From Paracoccaceae bacterium (GTDB lineage: Bacteria > Pseudomonadota > Alphaproteobacteria > Rhodobacterales > Rhodobacteraceae): a DNA stretch of 64,000 nt. The stretch is from positions 99,201 through 163,200 of the forward strand of contig VYFX01000001.1 of NCBI GenBank assembly GCA_009842205.1. Direction: 5' to 3'. The number at the start of each line of letters is the position of its first letter. Position 1 is the first letter of the stretch. The notes below the pieces were generated by a model. It saw only the letters and a program-made list of their open reading frames with translations, was not told where the DNA came from and did not search any database. Positions 32,092 through 40,429 of this stretch are shown piece by piece. The position numbers and the translations under genes were made by a program.

Positions 32092-34443
32092 TTGCCGATA
32101 TTTTCTGCAGAACTAGAAGAATCCATCAAACGGATACATCAGTTTGCTTCCCTGAGTGGGGATGAGTATTTGACACTCGATCATCTGCTTTTGGCCCTTT
32201 TGGATGATCCCCCTGCATCGGAAGCAATCAATGCCTGTGGAATCGACCCCAATTTTATCAGGGGCAAGGTCTTCGAATATCTTTACAATGATGTTGATGC
32301 CGATGAGTTGTCGAAATTCAAGGAAGTTTCCGAGAAACAGGTACGTCCACTGGCCCCAACAACAGGATTCGAAAAAGTCTTGAACCGGGCAACCATTCAT
32401 GTACAGGGGGCTGGTCGTTCGGACATTGTAACTGGTGTGGATGTTTTATTGGCCATTTTTTCAGAACGCCACAGCCATGCGCGAAATTTACTCGAGAATG
32501 TTGGGCTTACCAGATATGATTTAACCAGATATCTGTCTCATGGAATCACCAAGCAAAGGGTTATGGATGGCTCAAGGGAATTGAATCCTTCGATTACGCC
32601 AAGGTCCAAAACACTAAAGCGAAAACTTGAGAAGGGTGAACTCAAGAAAACTGCACTGGCACAGTATTGCATCAACCTCGTTGAACGAGCCAAAAACGGC
32701 AAGATCGATCCGCTTGTGGGCCGGGAAACAGAAGTCAAGCGTTGCTTCCAAACCCTTTTGCGAAGGAACAAGAACAATCCCCTACTCGTTGGTGACCCTG
32801 GTGTGGGTAAAACGACCATAGTTGAGGGAATGGCCCTGAAGATTGCTCAGGGTGACATTCCTGAGGTACTTGAGGGCTTTACAATCTATTCCCTCAACAT
32901 GGGTGCCGTGTTGGCCGGAACCAGATATCGGGGTGATTTTGAAGAAAGACTTTCCAATATTCTCAAGGAGTTGAGGCGAAAACAAAAAACGGCTCTGTTC
33001 ATTGATGAAGTTCACACCTTGGTTGGTGCCGGTGCCACCAGCAACGGGTCCATGGATGCATCCAATCTGTTGAAGCCAAGCCTTCAGAATGGTACACTGA
33101 AATGCATAGGCTCAACAACCCACAAGGATTTCAAGCAGCATTTTGAAAAGGACCGCGCCCTCTCCAGAAGGTTTCAGAAAATTGATGTGAATGAACCCAC
33201 GGAAGAGGAAACCTACCAGATATTGAGGGGCATCAAGCCCAGACTGGAACGCCATCATTCGGTACGTTATACCAACGAGGCCCTGAAATCCACCGTCAAG
33301 CTTTCGGCAAGGTATATAAACAATCGTAAATTTCCGGACAAGGCCATAGACATCATAGATGAGGCAGGAGCCTCCAACAGATTGCGTTCCCAGTCAAAGA
33401 TACGCAAAACCATAAGTGTACGGGATATCGAGGATACCTTTGCCGCAATTGCCAGGGTTCCTTCCAAGAAATTGTCAAGATCTGATTCGGTCGTTTTGAG
33501 TGATCTGGAAAAGAATCTCAAAATTGTCGTGTTCGGTCAGGATTCGGCAATTTCAGCTCTTACCAGTGCCATCAAGTTGAGCCGGGCTGGTCTTAGGGAT
33601 CAGGAAAAACCGGTTGGTTCATATCTTTTTGCCGGTCCGACAGGAGTCGGTAAAACAGAAGTGGCCCGGCAATTGGCAGAGAATCTTGGGGCAAAATTAT
33701 TGCGTTTCGACATGTCGGAGTTCATGGAAAAACATGCCGTATCACGTCTTATTGGTGCACCCCCGGGTTATATCGGTTTCGAACAGGGAGGATTGCTAAC
33801 AGACGGGGTTGATGAAAATCCACATTCTGTCGTGCTGCTGGATGAAATCGAGAAGGCTCATCCGGATGTATCCAATATCCTTCTTCAGGTCATGGATTAT
33901 GGCAAATTGACTGATCATAGCGGACGAACGGTTGATTTCAGAAACGCCTTCCTGATCATGACAACCAATGCGGGTGCCGTTGAGCTGGAAAGGAGCGCTG
34001 TCGGTTTCGGCAGGGAATCAAGGGAAGGCGAAGACAGAATTGCCATTGATAAACTCTTTCCGCCCGAATTCCGTAACCGGCTTGATGCGATCATCAGTTT
34101 CAAGGCCTTGAGTACCGACACGATAGTCAAGGTCGTACAGAAATTCATCACCCAGTTGGAAGGTCAATTGATTGAACGGAATATCCAGATTGAGATTAGT
34201 GACCAGGCTTCGAAATGGCTTGGCAAAAAGGGCTATGATACCAAAATGGGAGCCAGACCTCTTGCCCGTTTGATTCAGGAGGAAATCAAGAAACCCCTGG
34301 CCGATGAAATACTGTTTGGAAAGCTGCAAAAGGGTGGAAAAATAGAAATTGGACTCAAGAAGGATAAATTGGATTTCAAGATTTCTCCTCCCCAAAAGAA
34401 ACAATCATCCTTGACCAAGGTACCGCTTCTTACTTCAGGCTAA
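32092..34443 (+). CDS. clpA: ATP-dependent Clp protease ATP-binding subunit ClpA
   Basis: A 783-residue AAA+ unfoldase that feeds substrates to ClpP. It has a double Clp-N domain (1-145), then two ATPase modules: Walker A GDPGVGKT at 234-241 and AGPTGVGKT at 514-522. The spacer lacks the long ClpB middle domain, which identifies ClpA. The start is TTG at 32092 with AGGAG about eight bases upstream, giving MPIFSAELEESI. The ClpP-docking IGF-like loop and C-terminal D2 domain are present. The adaptor gene clpS, usually directly upstream, is missing here: the 110 bases before clpA are AT-rich and hold no gene. Confidence 0.97.
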   Translation: MPIFSAELEESIKRIHQFASLSGDEYLTLDHLLLALLDDPPASEAINACGIDPNFIRGKVFEYLYNDVDADELSKFKEVSEKQVRPLAPTTGFEKVLNRATIHVQGAGRSDIVTGVDVLLAIFSERHSHARNLLENVGLTRYDLTRYLSHGITKQRVMDGSRELNPSITPRSKTLKRKLEKGELKKTALAQYCINLVERAKNGKIDPLVGRETEVKRCFQTLLRRNKNNPLLVGDPGVGKTTIVEGMALKIAQGDIPEVLEGFTIYSLNMGAVLAGTRYRGDFEERLSNILKELRRKQKTALFIDEVHTLVGAGATSNGSMDASNLLKPSLQNGTLKCIGSTTHKDFKQHFEKDRALSRRFQKIDVNEPTEEETYQILRGIKPRLERHHSVRYTNEALKSTVKLSARYINNRKFPDKAIDIIDEAGASNRLRSQSKIRKTISVRDIEDTFAAIARVPSKKLSRSDSVVLSDLEKNLKIVVFGQDSAISALTSAIKLSRAGLRDQEKPVGSYLFAGPTGVGKTEVARQLAENLGAKLLRFDMSEFMEKHAVSRLIGAPPGYIGFEQGGLLTDGVDENPHSVVLLDEIEKAHPDVSNILLQVMDYGKLTDHSGRTVDFRNAFLIMTTNAGAVELERSAVGFGRESREGEDRIAIDKLFPPEFRNRLDAIISFKALSTDTIVKVVQKFITQLEGQLIERNIQIEISDQASKWLGKKGYDTKMGARPLARLIQEEIKKPLADEILFGKLQKGGKIEIGLKKDKLDFKISPPQKKQSSLTKVPLLTSG

Positions 34444-34560
34444 TTCAGCAACTTTTTAATTCCAGGGGCTGTAGGTTAAATTAATTAATTCACCCACTCT
34501 CAGCCTTTCATATTTACCAAATATCAACAAGTTTTAAGCTTACCACTGGGTAGCAAACAA

Positions 34561-34591
34561 AAAAAGGGAGGGATAATTGCTTATCCCTCCC
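34561..34591 (-). terminator. Rho-independent terminator of the phasin gene
   Basis: An 11-bp perfect stem (GGGAGGGATAA at 34566-34576 and TTATCCCTCCC at 34581-34591) with a TTGC loop lies 28 bases past the phasin stop. On the minus strand it is followed by a T-rich run (34565 downward). A second, overlapping CTCCC/GGGAG pairing (about 34586-34598) could compete. Confidence 0.88.
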
Positions 34592-34618
34592 AGTGGGAGA
34601 AAAAATGAAAGGTTTTGT

Positions 34619-34954
34619 TTACTTGGCGGTGCCTATTGCCAGCTCGACGGCATCCATCTGGGCCTTGCGGGCCACCTCGGTGTAGGAGGCCAGATACTGG
34701 GCGGAGGCTTCCCAGCTGGAAGAGGCATAGTCCTGCATGGTCCTGACCATGTTTTCCGGAGACGGCCTTTCCTCCGCAACCCCCTTGGCCCTGGCAAGGG
34801 TGTCCTTGGCCCACCTGTCGTTGATGTCAACGACTTCGGAAGCCGCATTGAGTGCGATCGAGACCGCCTTTTCCATGTTGGCGGCCGTCTTCTGGTAGGT
34901 GTCGTTCATGGCCATGTTTGAAAAGGCCTTGGTGTAATCCTGAAACTGGTTCAT
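34619..34954 (-). CDS. Phasin family protein
   Basis: A 111-residue helical, amphipathic protein matching small alphaproteobacterial phasins, which coat polyhydroxyalkanoate granules. Ala/Met-rich helices (AANMEKAVSIALNAASEVV, ARKAQMDAVELAIGTAK) and the FSNMAMNDTYQKTA start support this. The gene stands alone with its own promoter, two PhaR-like operators and a strong terminator. Its base composition is striking: two 60-base blocks counted by hand are 60% and 63% GC against clearly AT-rich flanks, with C/G-ending codons. That may reflect translational selection or transfer. No PHA synthase or depolymerase gene is in the window. Confidence 0.8.
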   Translation of the reverse strand: MNQFQDYTKAFSNMAMNDTYQKTAANMEKAVSIALNAASEVVDINDRWAKDTLARAKGVAEERPSPENMVRTMQDYASSSWEASAQYLASYTEVARKAQMDAVELAIGTAK

Positions 34955-34996
34955 TGTCTTATCCTTTGATACTGGAACTGTAGCTTTGTTTCAGAC

Positions 34997-35024
34997 AATG
35001 TAATGCTGCAGTGCAACATTTCAA
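34997..35024 (-). promoter_or_regulatory. Sigma70-type promoter of the phasin gene
   Basis: On the minus strand TTGAAA (35019-35024) and TACATT (34997-35002) are 16 bases apart, placing the transcript start near 34990. The start codon follows about 36 bases later, with AAGG as ribosome site. The 16-base spacer contains a full PhaR-like operator. Confidence 0.65.
35003..35016 (-). promoter_or_regulatory. PhaR-like operator 1 (inside the promoter spacer)
   Basis: Minus-strand TTGCACTGCAGCAT. TGC-rich elements of this kind (TGCACTGCA) are the known binding sites of the PHA repressor PhaR in front of phaP in Paracoccus. Placed between -35 and -10, bound PhaR would block RNA polymerase. Confidence 0.75.
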
Positions 35025-35032
35025 GAGAAAAG

Positions 35033-35046
35033 ATGCTGCAGTGCAA
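35033..35046 (-). promoter_or_regulatory. PhaR-like operator 2 (upstream of -35)
   Basis: An exact second copy of the 14-base element TTGCACTGCAGCAT, 30 bases (close to three helical turns) from the first, so two repressors could bind the same DNA face. Confidence 0.75.
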
Positions 35047-35075
35047 AAAAATTTAATTTTTGTTCGAAATTTATC

Positions 35076-37304
35076 TCAATTGGTCAATAACAATTGGCCC
35101 AATCGGGTCACCCTTTCGGTAGTTTTTCTGCCAATGCTGGAATTTCTGACCGCTCTGGCCAATGCCTCGGCTTCGCCAATAACAACGACCAAACCCTTGC
35201 CACGGGTAATACCAGTGTAAACCAGTTTTCTTTGAAGCATTATTCTATGTTGTAACATCAGGGGTATGACCACCGCCTGGTACTCCGATCCCTGGCTTTT
35301 GTGAATGGTTATGGCAAAGGCAGGATCAAGGGAGTCCAAATCCTCGAATTCATATTCCACGGCCCTGCCGTCAAAATCAACTTCCAAGCGATTATTGTCT
35401 CTGTCGATTGCATGTATGAAACCGATGTCCCCATTGAAAACCTCCCTGTCATAATCATTACGGTTCTGTATGACCTTATCACCTCTGGAAAAACTTCTGG
35501 TTCCATGAATGACTTTCTGACCTGCCTTGGGATTGAGTTTTTCCTGTAGAACCTCATTAAGGGCATTTATTCCGACAAGACCGTTTTTCATGGGAGCCAA
35601 GACCTGGATATCACGAACAGGGTTCAATCCGAACTTGTTTGGAATGCGTTCTGTAACCATAAGACTTACATAATCCTGGCATTTCTGGGGATCTTTGGTT
35701 TCAATGAAGAAAAAATCATCATTGATATCACTTTTCAAATTCGGAACATCCCCGGCAAGAATTTGCCGGGCAACGGTAATGATCCTGCTTCCCTGTGCCT
35801 GACGGTAAATCTCGGTCAGGAAAACCACTTCAACAGCCTTGGATAGGATGAGATCCTTCAAGACATTACCTGGTCCTATCGATGGCAACTGATCCTTGTC
35901 CCCAACAAACAATATTGCTGTAGAAGGGCCAATTGCTTTCATGAGAGAGGCCATCAATTCAATATCAATCATCGAGACCTCATCCACAATCAGCAAATCA
36001 CATTCCAACGGATTATGCTCGTCAAATCTCATTTCCTGCCTAATGGGGTCTATACCCAATAGGCTGTGGATAGTTGATGCGTAATGACCAGTTGCCAATC
36101 CCATTTTCTTGGCTGCCGTACCGGTTGGTGCACAGAGTTTCACCTCCCTGTCCTGGGATTGGAAAATTTTCAATACGGCATTGATGATTGTCGTCTTGCC
36201 AACACCTGGCCCACCTGAAATTATGGACACATTATTGGTACAGGCAACCTTTATTGCTTCCCTTTGTTGTTCTGAAAACACAATATTGGAATTATGTTCA
36301 ATAGTCTGAAAAATTCGCTGGAAATTATTGAACTTAAAGACAGGAGGTTCCTGGTTTTTCCTTTTGATCAACTTGGCAACAAGGTTTTCCAGATCGAAAT
36401 AATATCTAAGGAAAACCGCCTGTGCACCTGACTGGCTTTCGACTACAAGGTCACCCGATTGTACCTCCTCCTTCAGTGCCTGGTATATTGCATCCCGAGA
36501 TACATTCAAAAGAATCTCTGTTTCAGATAGCAGATCCGAAAGTATCAACCCACAACTACCATTTTGTGCGGCCAGTTGGAGAGTATAATTGAGACCTGCT
36601 CTTATTCTCCTCGTATCATCTCTTTCGATCCCGACCTTTTTTGCAATATCATCAGCAGTGGTGAAAGCAATACCCCAGATATTTTCAATCAATTGGTAGG
36701 GGTTTTCCTTCATGGCGTTATAAGTGTTATACCCATACCGCTTGATGATCCGTCGAATTACCGATTTGGAAAGTCCAAATTCATGAAGGAAAATTGTAAC
36801 CTGTGATTCTTCTTTTTGTGAATCCCAGGTTTTGACCAGATTGTCGGATACCGTCTTGCTAAGCCCTCTTACCTTAGCTAACTTTTGTGGTTCCTTTTCC
36901 AGAACCTCAAAAATTTGATTGCCGAACATCTTTACTATTCTGGCAGCCAGGATCTTGCCTATACCTGGGAAAATACCCGAAGCAAGGTATTTTTCTATGG
37001 CATCAGGTTGGGTTGGCAATCTGCTTTGAATGGATTGGGCCTTGAATTGCTTGCCATATTTTGGATCTTTAATCCATTTTCCATAAGCCGTAATATGTGT
37101 ACCAGCTTCTATGGTTCCCAATCCGACACCAACTACGGTCGATTCAAATTTTCCTCGATCCAATGTTATCCTAAGAATGTGATAACCATTTTCAGGATTG
37201 TAGAAGACAATCCTTTTGACTGTTCCTGATACAGTTTCCTGATCATCATCTGATTTCTCTAATGATAGTTGTGTTTCACGCTTATTTTCGGCCACTTCTA
37301 ACAT
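35076..37304 (-). CDS. recD2: RecD2-type SF1B DNA helicase
   Basis: A 742-residue 5'-3' helicase of the stand-alone RecD2 (RecD/TraA) type. The N-terminal region carries an OB-like part and helix-hairpin-helix text (YLASGIFPGIGKILAARI, LAKVRGLSKTV). Walker A ISGGPGVGKTT is at about 362-372 and Walker B DLLIVDEVSMID at about 438-449. The C-terminal motif VI region reads AFAITIHKSQGSEY and ends VYTGITRGKGLVVVIG. The long N-terminus distinguishes it from RecBCD RecD, and no recB or recC is present. In other bacteria RecD2 acts in DNA repair and fork maintenance. Confidence 0.93.
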   Translation of the reverse strand: MLEVAENKRETQLSLEKSDDDQETVSGTVKRIVFYNPENGYHILRITLDRGKFESTVVGVGLGTIEAGTHITAYGKWIKDPKYGKQFKAQSIQSRLPTQPDAIEKYLASGIFPGIGKILAARIVKMFGNQIFEVLEKEPQKLAKVRGLSKTVSDNLVKTWDSQKEESQVTIFLHEFGLSKSVIRRIIKRYGYNTYNAMKENPYQLIENIWGIAFTTADDIAKKVGIERDDTRRIRAGLNYTLQLAAQNGSCGLILSDLLSETEILLNVSRDAIYQALKEEVQSGDLVVESQSGAQAVFLRYYFDLENLVAKLIKRKNQEPPVFKFNNFQRIFQTIEHNSNIVFSEQQREAIKVACTNNVSIISGGPGVGKTTIINAVLKIFQSQDREVKLCAPTGTAAKKMGLATGHYASTIHSLLGIDPIRQEMRFDEHNPLECDLLIVDEVSMIDIELMASLMKAIGPSTAILFVGDKDQLPSIGPGNVLKDLILSKAVEVVFLTEIYRQAQGSRIITVARQILAGDVPNLKSDINDDFFFIETKDPQKCQDYVSLMVTERIPNKFGLNPVRDIQVLAPMKNGLVGINALNEVLQEKLNPKAGQKVIHGTRSFSRGDKVIQNRNDYDREVFNGDIGFIHAIDRDNNRLEVDFDGRAVEYEFEDLDSLDPAFAITIHKSQGSEYQAVVIPLMLQHRIMLQRKLVYTGITRGKGLVVVIGEAEALARAVRNSSIGRKTTERVTRLGQLLLTN

Positions 37305-37368
37305 TGTTTCGGTTCGATTCGATTAGTAACAACTCTTTTTTGGTTATTTTAATTGACCACAAAATATA

Positions 37369-40002
37369 TCAGGGTTCCGTCAGTTTAAGTTCAATTCTGC
37401 GGTTTCTGGCTCTTGCCTCAGGGGTATTTCTATCATCAACAGGTTGATATTCACCGAAACCGGTCGCGGCTAATTTTTCTGGTGGTAATTCATCTTCCTC
37501 AATTAAAAATATGACGACAGAACGTGCTCTTGCCTGGCTTAATTCCCAGTTATCCTTAAATTCACTACCAGGTATAATTTGTCGGTTGTCAGTATGACCA
37601 TCTACCCTTAATACCCAATTTATATTATCAGGAATACCGAGAGCATTTATGATATCTGCAACTTTTAGAATTTCTGCCTTTCCTTCATCTGATAGTTGAG
37701 CCTCCCCTGTAGCAAATAAAATCTCACTTGAAAATACAAACCTGTCGCCAACTATTTCAATACCATCGGCACTTTCTACTAGGTCTCTCAAATCTGCCAG
37801 AAACTGCGACTGATATTTGGATAATCCCAACTCCTCCTGATCATCCGGAAGGTCCTGTCCTGCTTCGGCCAATCTATTTTTTGTTTCTTGCAAATTTGCT
37901 TCCAGTTCTGCTATCCGCTTGTCCTGCTCCTTCAAATCATTGACGAGTTCCAATACCTTGTTTGCCAATGAGGCATTAAGAAGTCTTCCCAAACTGGAAT
38001 CGTCGGTGCGTTTAGTCTCAAAATATGTATTTACTTGCTCTTCAGCAGATAAATATTGCTCAAGAAATTCAGACAACTTATCTGCAACCTGATTGATTCC
38101 TTGAACTGTATCCAGTTCCTTTAAATCCTCGACTTCTATCAATCCCCCCAATTGATCGAATATCATTGTTTTGAATTCTTCAATGCTTTTCTTGGCTTCC
38201 TCAAGTTCCTTTTGGGTCAAATCCAATTGTTTTGAACGCTCTTCAGCTTCACTTTCCAATTTACTTTGGTTAGCAATATTGCTTTCAAGACTAGTCTCTT
38301 TTTCATTCAATTGAGTCTGCAATAGCTGATTGTTTTCCTCTAGATTTTCTTTCTCCTCTGTAAGTGTTTCTATATCGGTTTGAAGATTTGCAATCTGTTC
38401 AATTAATTCTTCCCTTTGTGATAACAGGTCCTGTTTTTCCTTTTCCAATTCCTTAATTGAAGCAAGGCTTTCCAAATCCTTGCTTTCCAAATTCCTTAAA
38501 TCATTTCTTAAACTTTCAATAGTCGCGTTAAGCTTGGAGATATCCTCTTGAAGGTTTGAAATCAGGGTATTGTTTTCCTGGATTTCCGAATTGTTTTTGA
38601 TTATTTCTTCAAGAAGTTCCTTTCGTTCACCTTCCAACTGCTCCCTAGCAAGATTGTTCCTTGTTATTTCTCCCTCCAAACTGACCCTGGCATCTATCAA
38701 TGCCTTGTTGACCTGTCTCAATCTGTTTATTTCATCATCCTTAGCTTCTAAGAGGGCACTCCCAACCTGAATTTCACCTTGAAGGCTTATGATCTCATCC
38801 TGTAATTCGGAGATAAGATTGTCCCTGATCTCGATGTCTCGATTAAGGTCGCTTAGTTCCGATTTCAGAGTGGATATATCCGACAGGATTTCCTCGGACT
38901 TTTCATTATTTTGGTCCAATTCTCCTTGCAGGACCAGCAATTCTCCTGTCAATTTGTCTCTTTGTTTTGTTAATTCCGAAACTTCGAGTTCAAGATTGGC
39001 AACTGTTTCCCTGAGTATCTCTTGCTGGGTTGTCAGTTCTGAAATCAACCGTTCTTTTTCATCAATTGCAGCTTGGTTTCCGGAATACTCCAAACCCAAA
39101 TTATTCAAATCAGTTTGTAAACCCTTGATGGTTTCCTGTAGATTTGAAATCAAGGTTCTAAGACGATCCCTTTCTTCATTGATATCAAATAGTTCTGCTT
39201 CAAGTTTTTCCTGCTCATCTTGATAGGTGCCAACAACAGAATTGATCTCCTCAATCCTGGAATTCAATTCAACTATCAGGGCATCTCTATTTTCCAAATC
39301 CGTATCAAGTTGATCCTTCAAGGATTGAACCTCATCCAGATCTGAAAGTAGTTCCTCAATTCTGCTTGCCAGAGCAAGGTTGGTTGTCTCCCTTTCAGTT
39401 AGACTCTCCTCCAGTTTGGTCCTCTCTTGTTGGAGAGTTCTCACCTCCGCAATAATCTCCTCTATACGGCTATTGAGTATAACGATCAGGGTATCTCTGC
39501 TTTCCAAATCTCCACCAAGTCGTTCCATTTCGGACCGTGCTTCTACAAGTTCGATCAGCAGTTCTTCAATTCTGCTTGCCAGAGTAAGGTTGGTTGTCTC
39601 TCTTTCAGTTAGACTCTCCTCCAGTTTCACTCTTTCCTGCTGGAGATTTCTGACCTCCGCAATGATTTCATCTATGCGGTCATTGAGAATAACGATCAGG
39701 GCATCTCTATTTTCCAGGTCCGAACTGAGTTGATCCTTCTCCGATTGAAGTTCTTCAAGTTCCAGCAACAATTCCCCAATTCTGGAATCCAGCAGAAGAA
39801 TTCTGGTGTCCTGCTCTTCGATTACTTCGGACAGGTCGGTCTTTTCACCTTCAAGGTTCTTGATTTCGGCGGAAAACACGTATTGGATCAATACAAAAAT
39901 TGTAATGATGAAAACCAGGACCAGCAACAAGGCTGTCAAAATATCAACAAAACCCGTCCATATATTACTGGTACTTCGAGTTATAGGTTTCCTTCTTAAC
40001 AA
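37369..40002 (-). CDS. MotB/OmpA-like protein with a giant coiled-coil stalk
   Basis: An 877-residue membrane-anchored protein in three parts. First is one N-terminal membrane helix (about 20-43), with Asp20 in GFVDILTALLLVLVF placed like the proton-accepting Asp of MotB, TolR and ExbD. Next is a Glu/Leu/Arg-rich coiled coil from about 45 to 720. Last is an OmpA-type peptidoglycan-binding domain (about 740-877) with VDGHTDN and NWELSQARARSV. Related alphaproteobacterial 'peptidoglycan-binding proteins' with this start are, from memory, about 300-350 residues, so the stalk is greatly enlarged. The coiled coil contains 70-residue repeats. Its natural partner, a MotA/TolQ/ExbB-like channel, is usually adjacent but here lies at 50585-51802. 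Function inferred: a proton-driven inner-membrane device reaching to the cell wall. Confidence 0.85.
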   Translation of the reverse strand: MLRRKPITRSTSNIWTGFVDILTALLLVLVFIITIFVLIQYVFSAEIKNLEGEKTDLSEVIEEQDTRILLLDSRIGELLLELEELQSEKDQLSSDLENRDALIVILNDRIDEIIAEVRNLQQERVKLEESLTERETTNLTLASRIEELLIELVEARSEMERLGGDLESRDTLIVILNSRIEEIIAEVRTLQQERTKLEESLTERETTNLALASRIEELLSDLDEVQSLKDQLDTDLENRDALIVELNSRIEEINSVVGTYQDEQEKLEAELFDINEERDRLRTLISNLQETIKGLQTDLNNLGLEYSGNQAAIDEKERLISELTTQQEILRETVANLELEVSELTKQRDKLTGELLVLQGELDQNNEKSEEILSDISTLKSELSDLNRDIEIRDNLISELQDEIISLQGEIQVGSALLEAKDDEINRLRQVNKALIDARVSLEGEITRNNLAREQLEGERKELLEEIIKNNSEIQENNTLISNLQEDISKLNATIESLRNDLRNLESKDLESLASIKELEKEKQDLLSQREELIEQIANLQTDIETLTEEKENLEENNQLLQTQLNEKETSLESNIANQSKLESEAEERSKQLDLTQKELEEAKKSIEEFKTMIFDQLGGLIEVEDLKELDTVQGINQVADKLSEFLEQYLSAEEQVNTYFETKRTDDSSLGRLLNASLANKVLELVNDLKEQDKRIAELEANLQETKNRLAEAGQDLPDDQEELGLSKYQSQFLADLRDLVESADGIEIVGDRFVFSSEILFATGEAQLSDEGKAEILKVADIINALGIPDNINWVLRVDGHTDNRQIIPGSEFKDNWELSQARARSVVIFLIEEDELPPEKLAATGFGEYQPVDDRNTPEARARNRRIELKLTEP
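39208..39786 (-). repeat. 210-bp tandem repeats within the coiled-coil gene
   Basis: The protein segment beginning LE(N/S)RD(A/T)LIV recurs at residues 96, 166 and 236, an exact 70-residue (210-base, ten-heptad) period. Two full units are nearly identical, sharing LQQER.KLEESLTERETTNL. A partial unit lies on each side (about 73-95 and 236-265). The DNA is correspondingly repetitive, which shows recent internal duplication. Confidence 0.9.
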
Positions 40003-40429
40003 TCTATTTTCCTAATTCTTGGCATCTTCATCCATCCGGGAATCCAATGAAATGTACAACAACAGCAAATTGACCCACTACGTTTATTTATACATTTTTA
40101 TTTTATGGAAAAGCCATCACTAAGAATAATCGTATAATGCCAACTGCCCGTTGGAAGTGTCAGGACTATTTGAAATATACCCAATCGACAAAAACAACTG
40201 GAAAGTCAGGTGAGTTTTTATGTTTTTTGTTAAACTCCCAAGATGCTTGAAAACCTGTGTATTGTCAAATTGCCGTCAAATCGACAAATGGTTTCTGATA
40301 GAGTATTTTTGAAAAAAAAATAGTTTTGTTTGACTTTACTTTACCTGTGTTTTAACTTGGCTCATCTAGTTTGATTCTGGGAGGATTTGTGATTTTCCCA
40401 GATTGATTTTGTTTATAGGAGAATAAAAT
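40003..40429. other. 427-base divergent intergenic region
   Basis: AT-rich sequence between the starts of the coiled-coil gene and the TRAP binding-protein gene. It must carry both promoters. A 7-bp hairpin (TCTGGGA/TCCCAGA, 40376-40402) lies just upstream of the AGGAG ribosome site of the TRAP gene. No gene or RNA family was recognised. Confidence 0.6.

Noticed and set aside
34577..34921. A 114-codon Gly-rich frame opposite the phasin gene
   Set aside because: Arises from the GC-rich phasin codons; the phasin strand has promoter, operators, ribosome site and terminator.
39380..39733. Ser/Leu-rich open frames antisense to the coiled-coil gene
   Set aside because: Explained by the repetitive Glu/Leu/Arg codons of the real gene on the other strand.
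37369..40002. A ZorB homologue of a Zorya defence system
   Set aside because: The OmpA plus membrane-helix layout is shared, but no ZorC/D/E-like genes are nearby and the long tail is on the MotB-like rather than the MotA-like protein.
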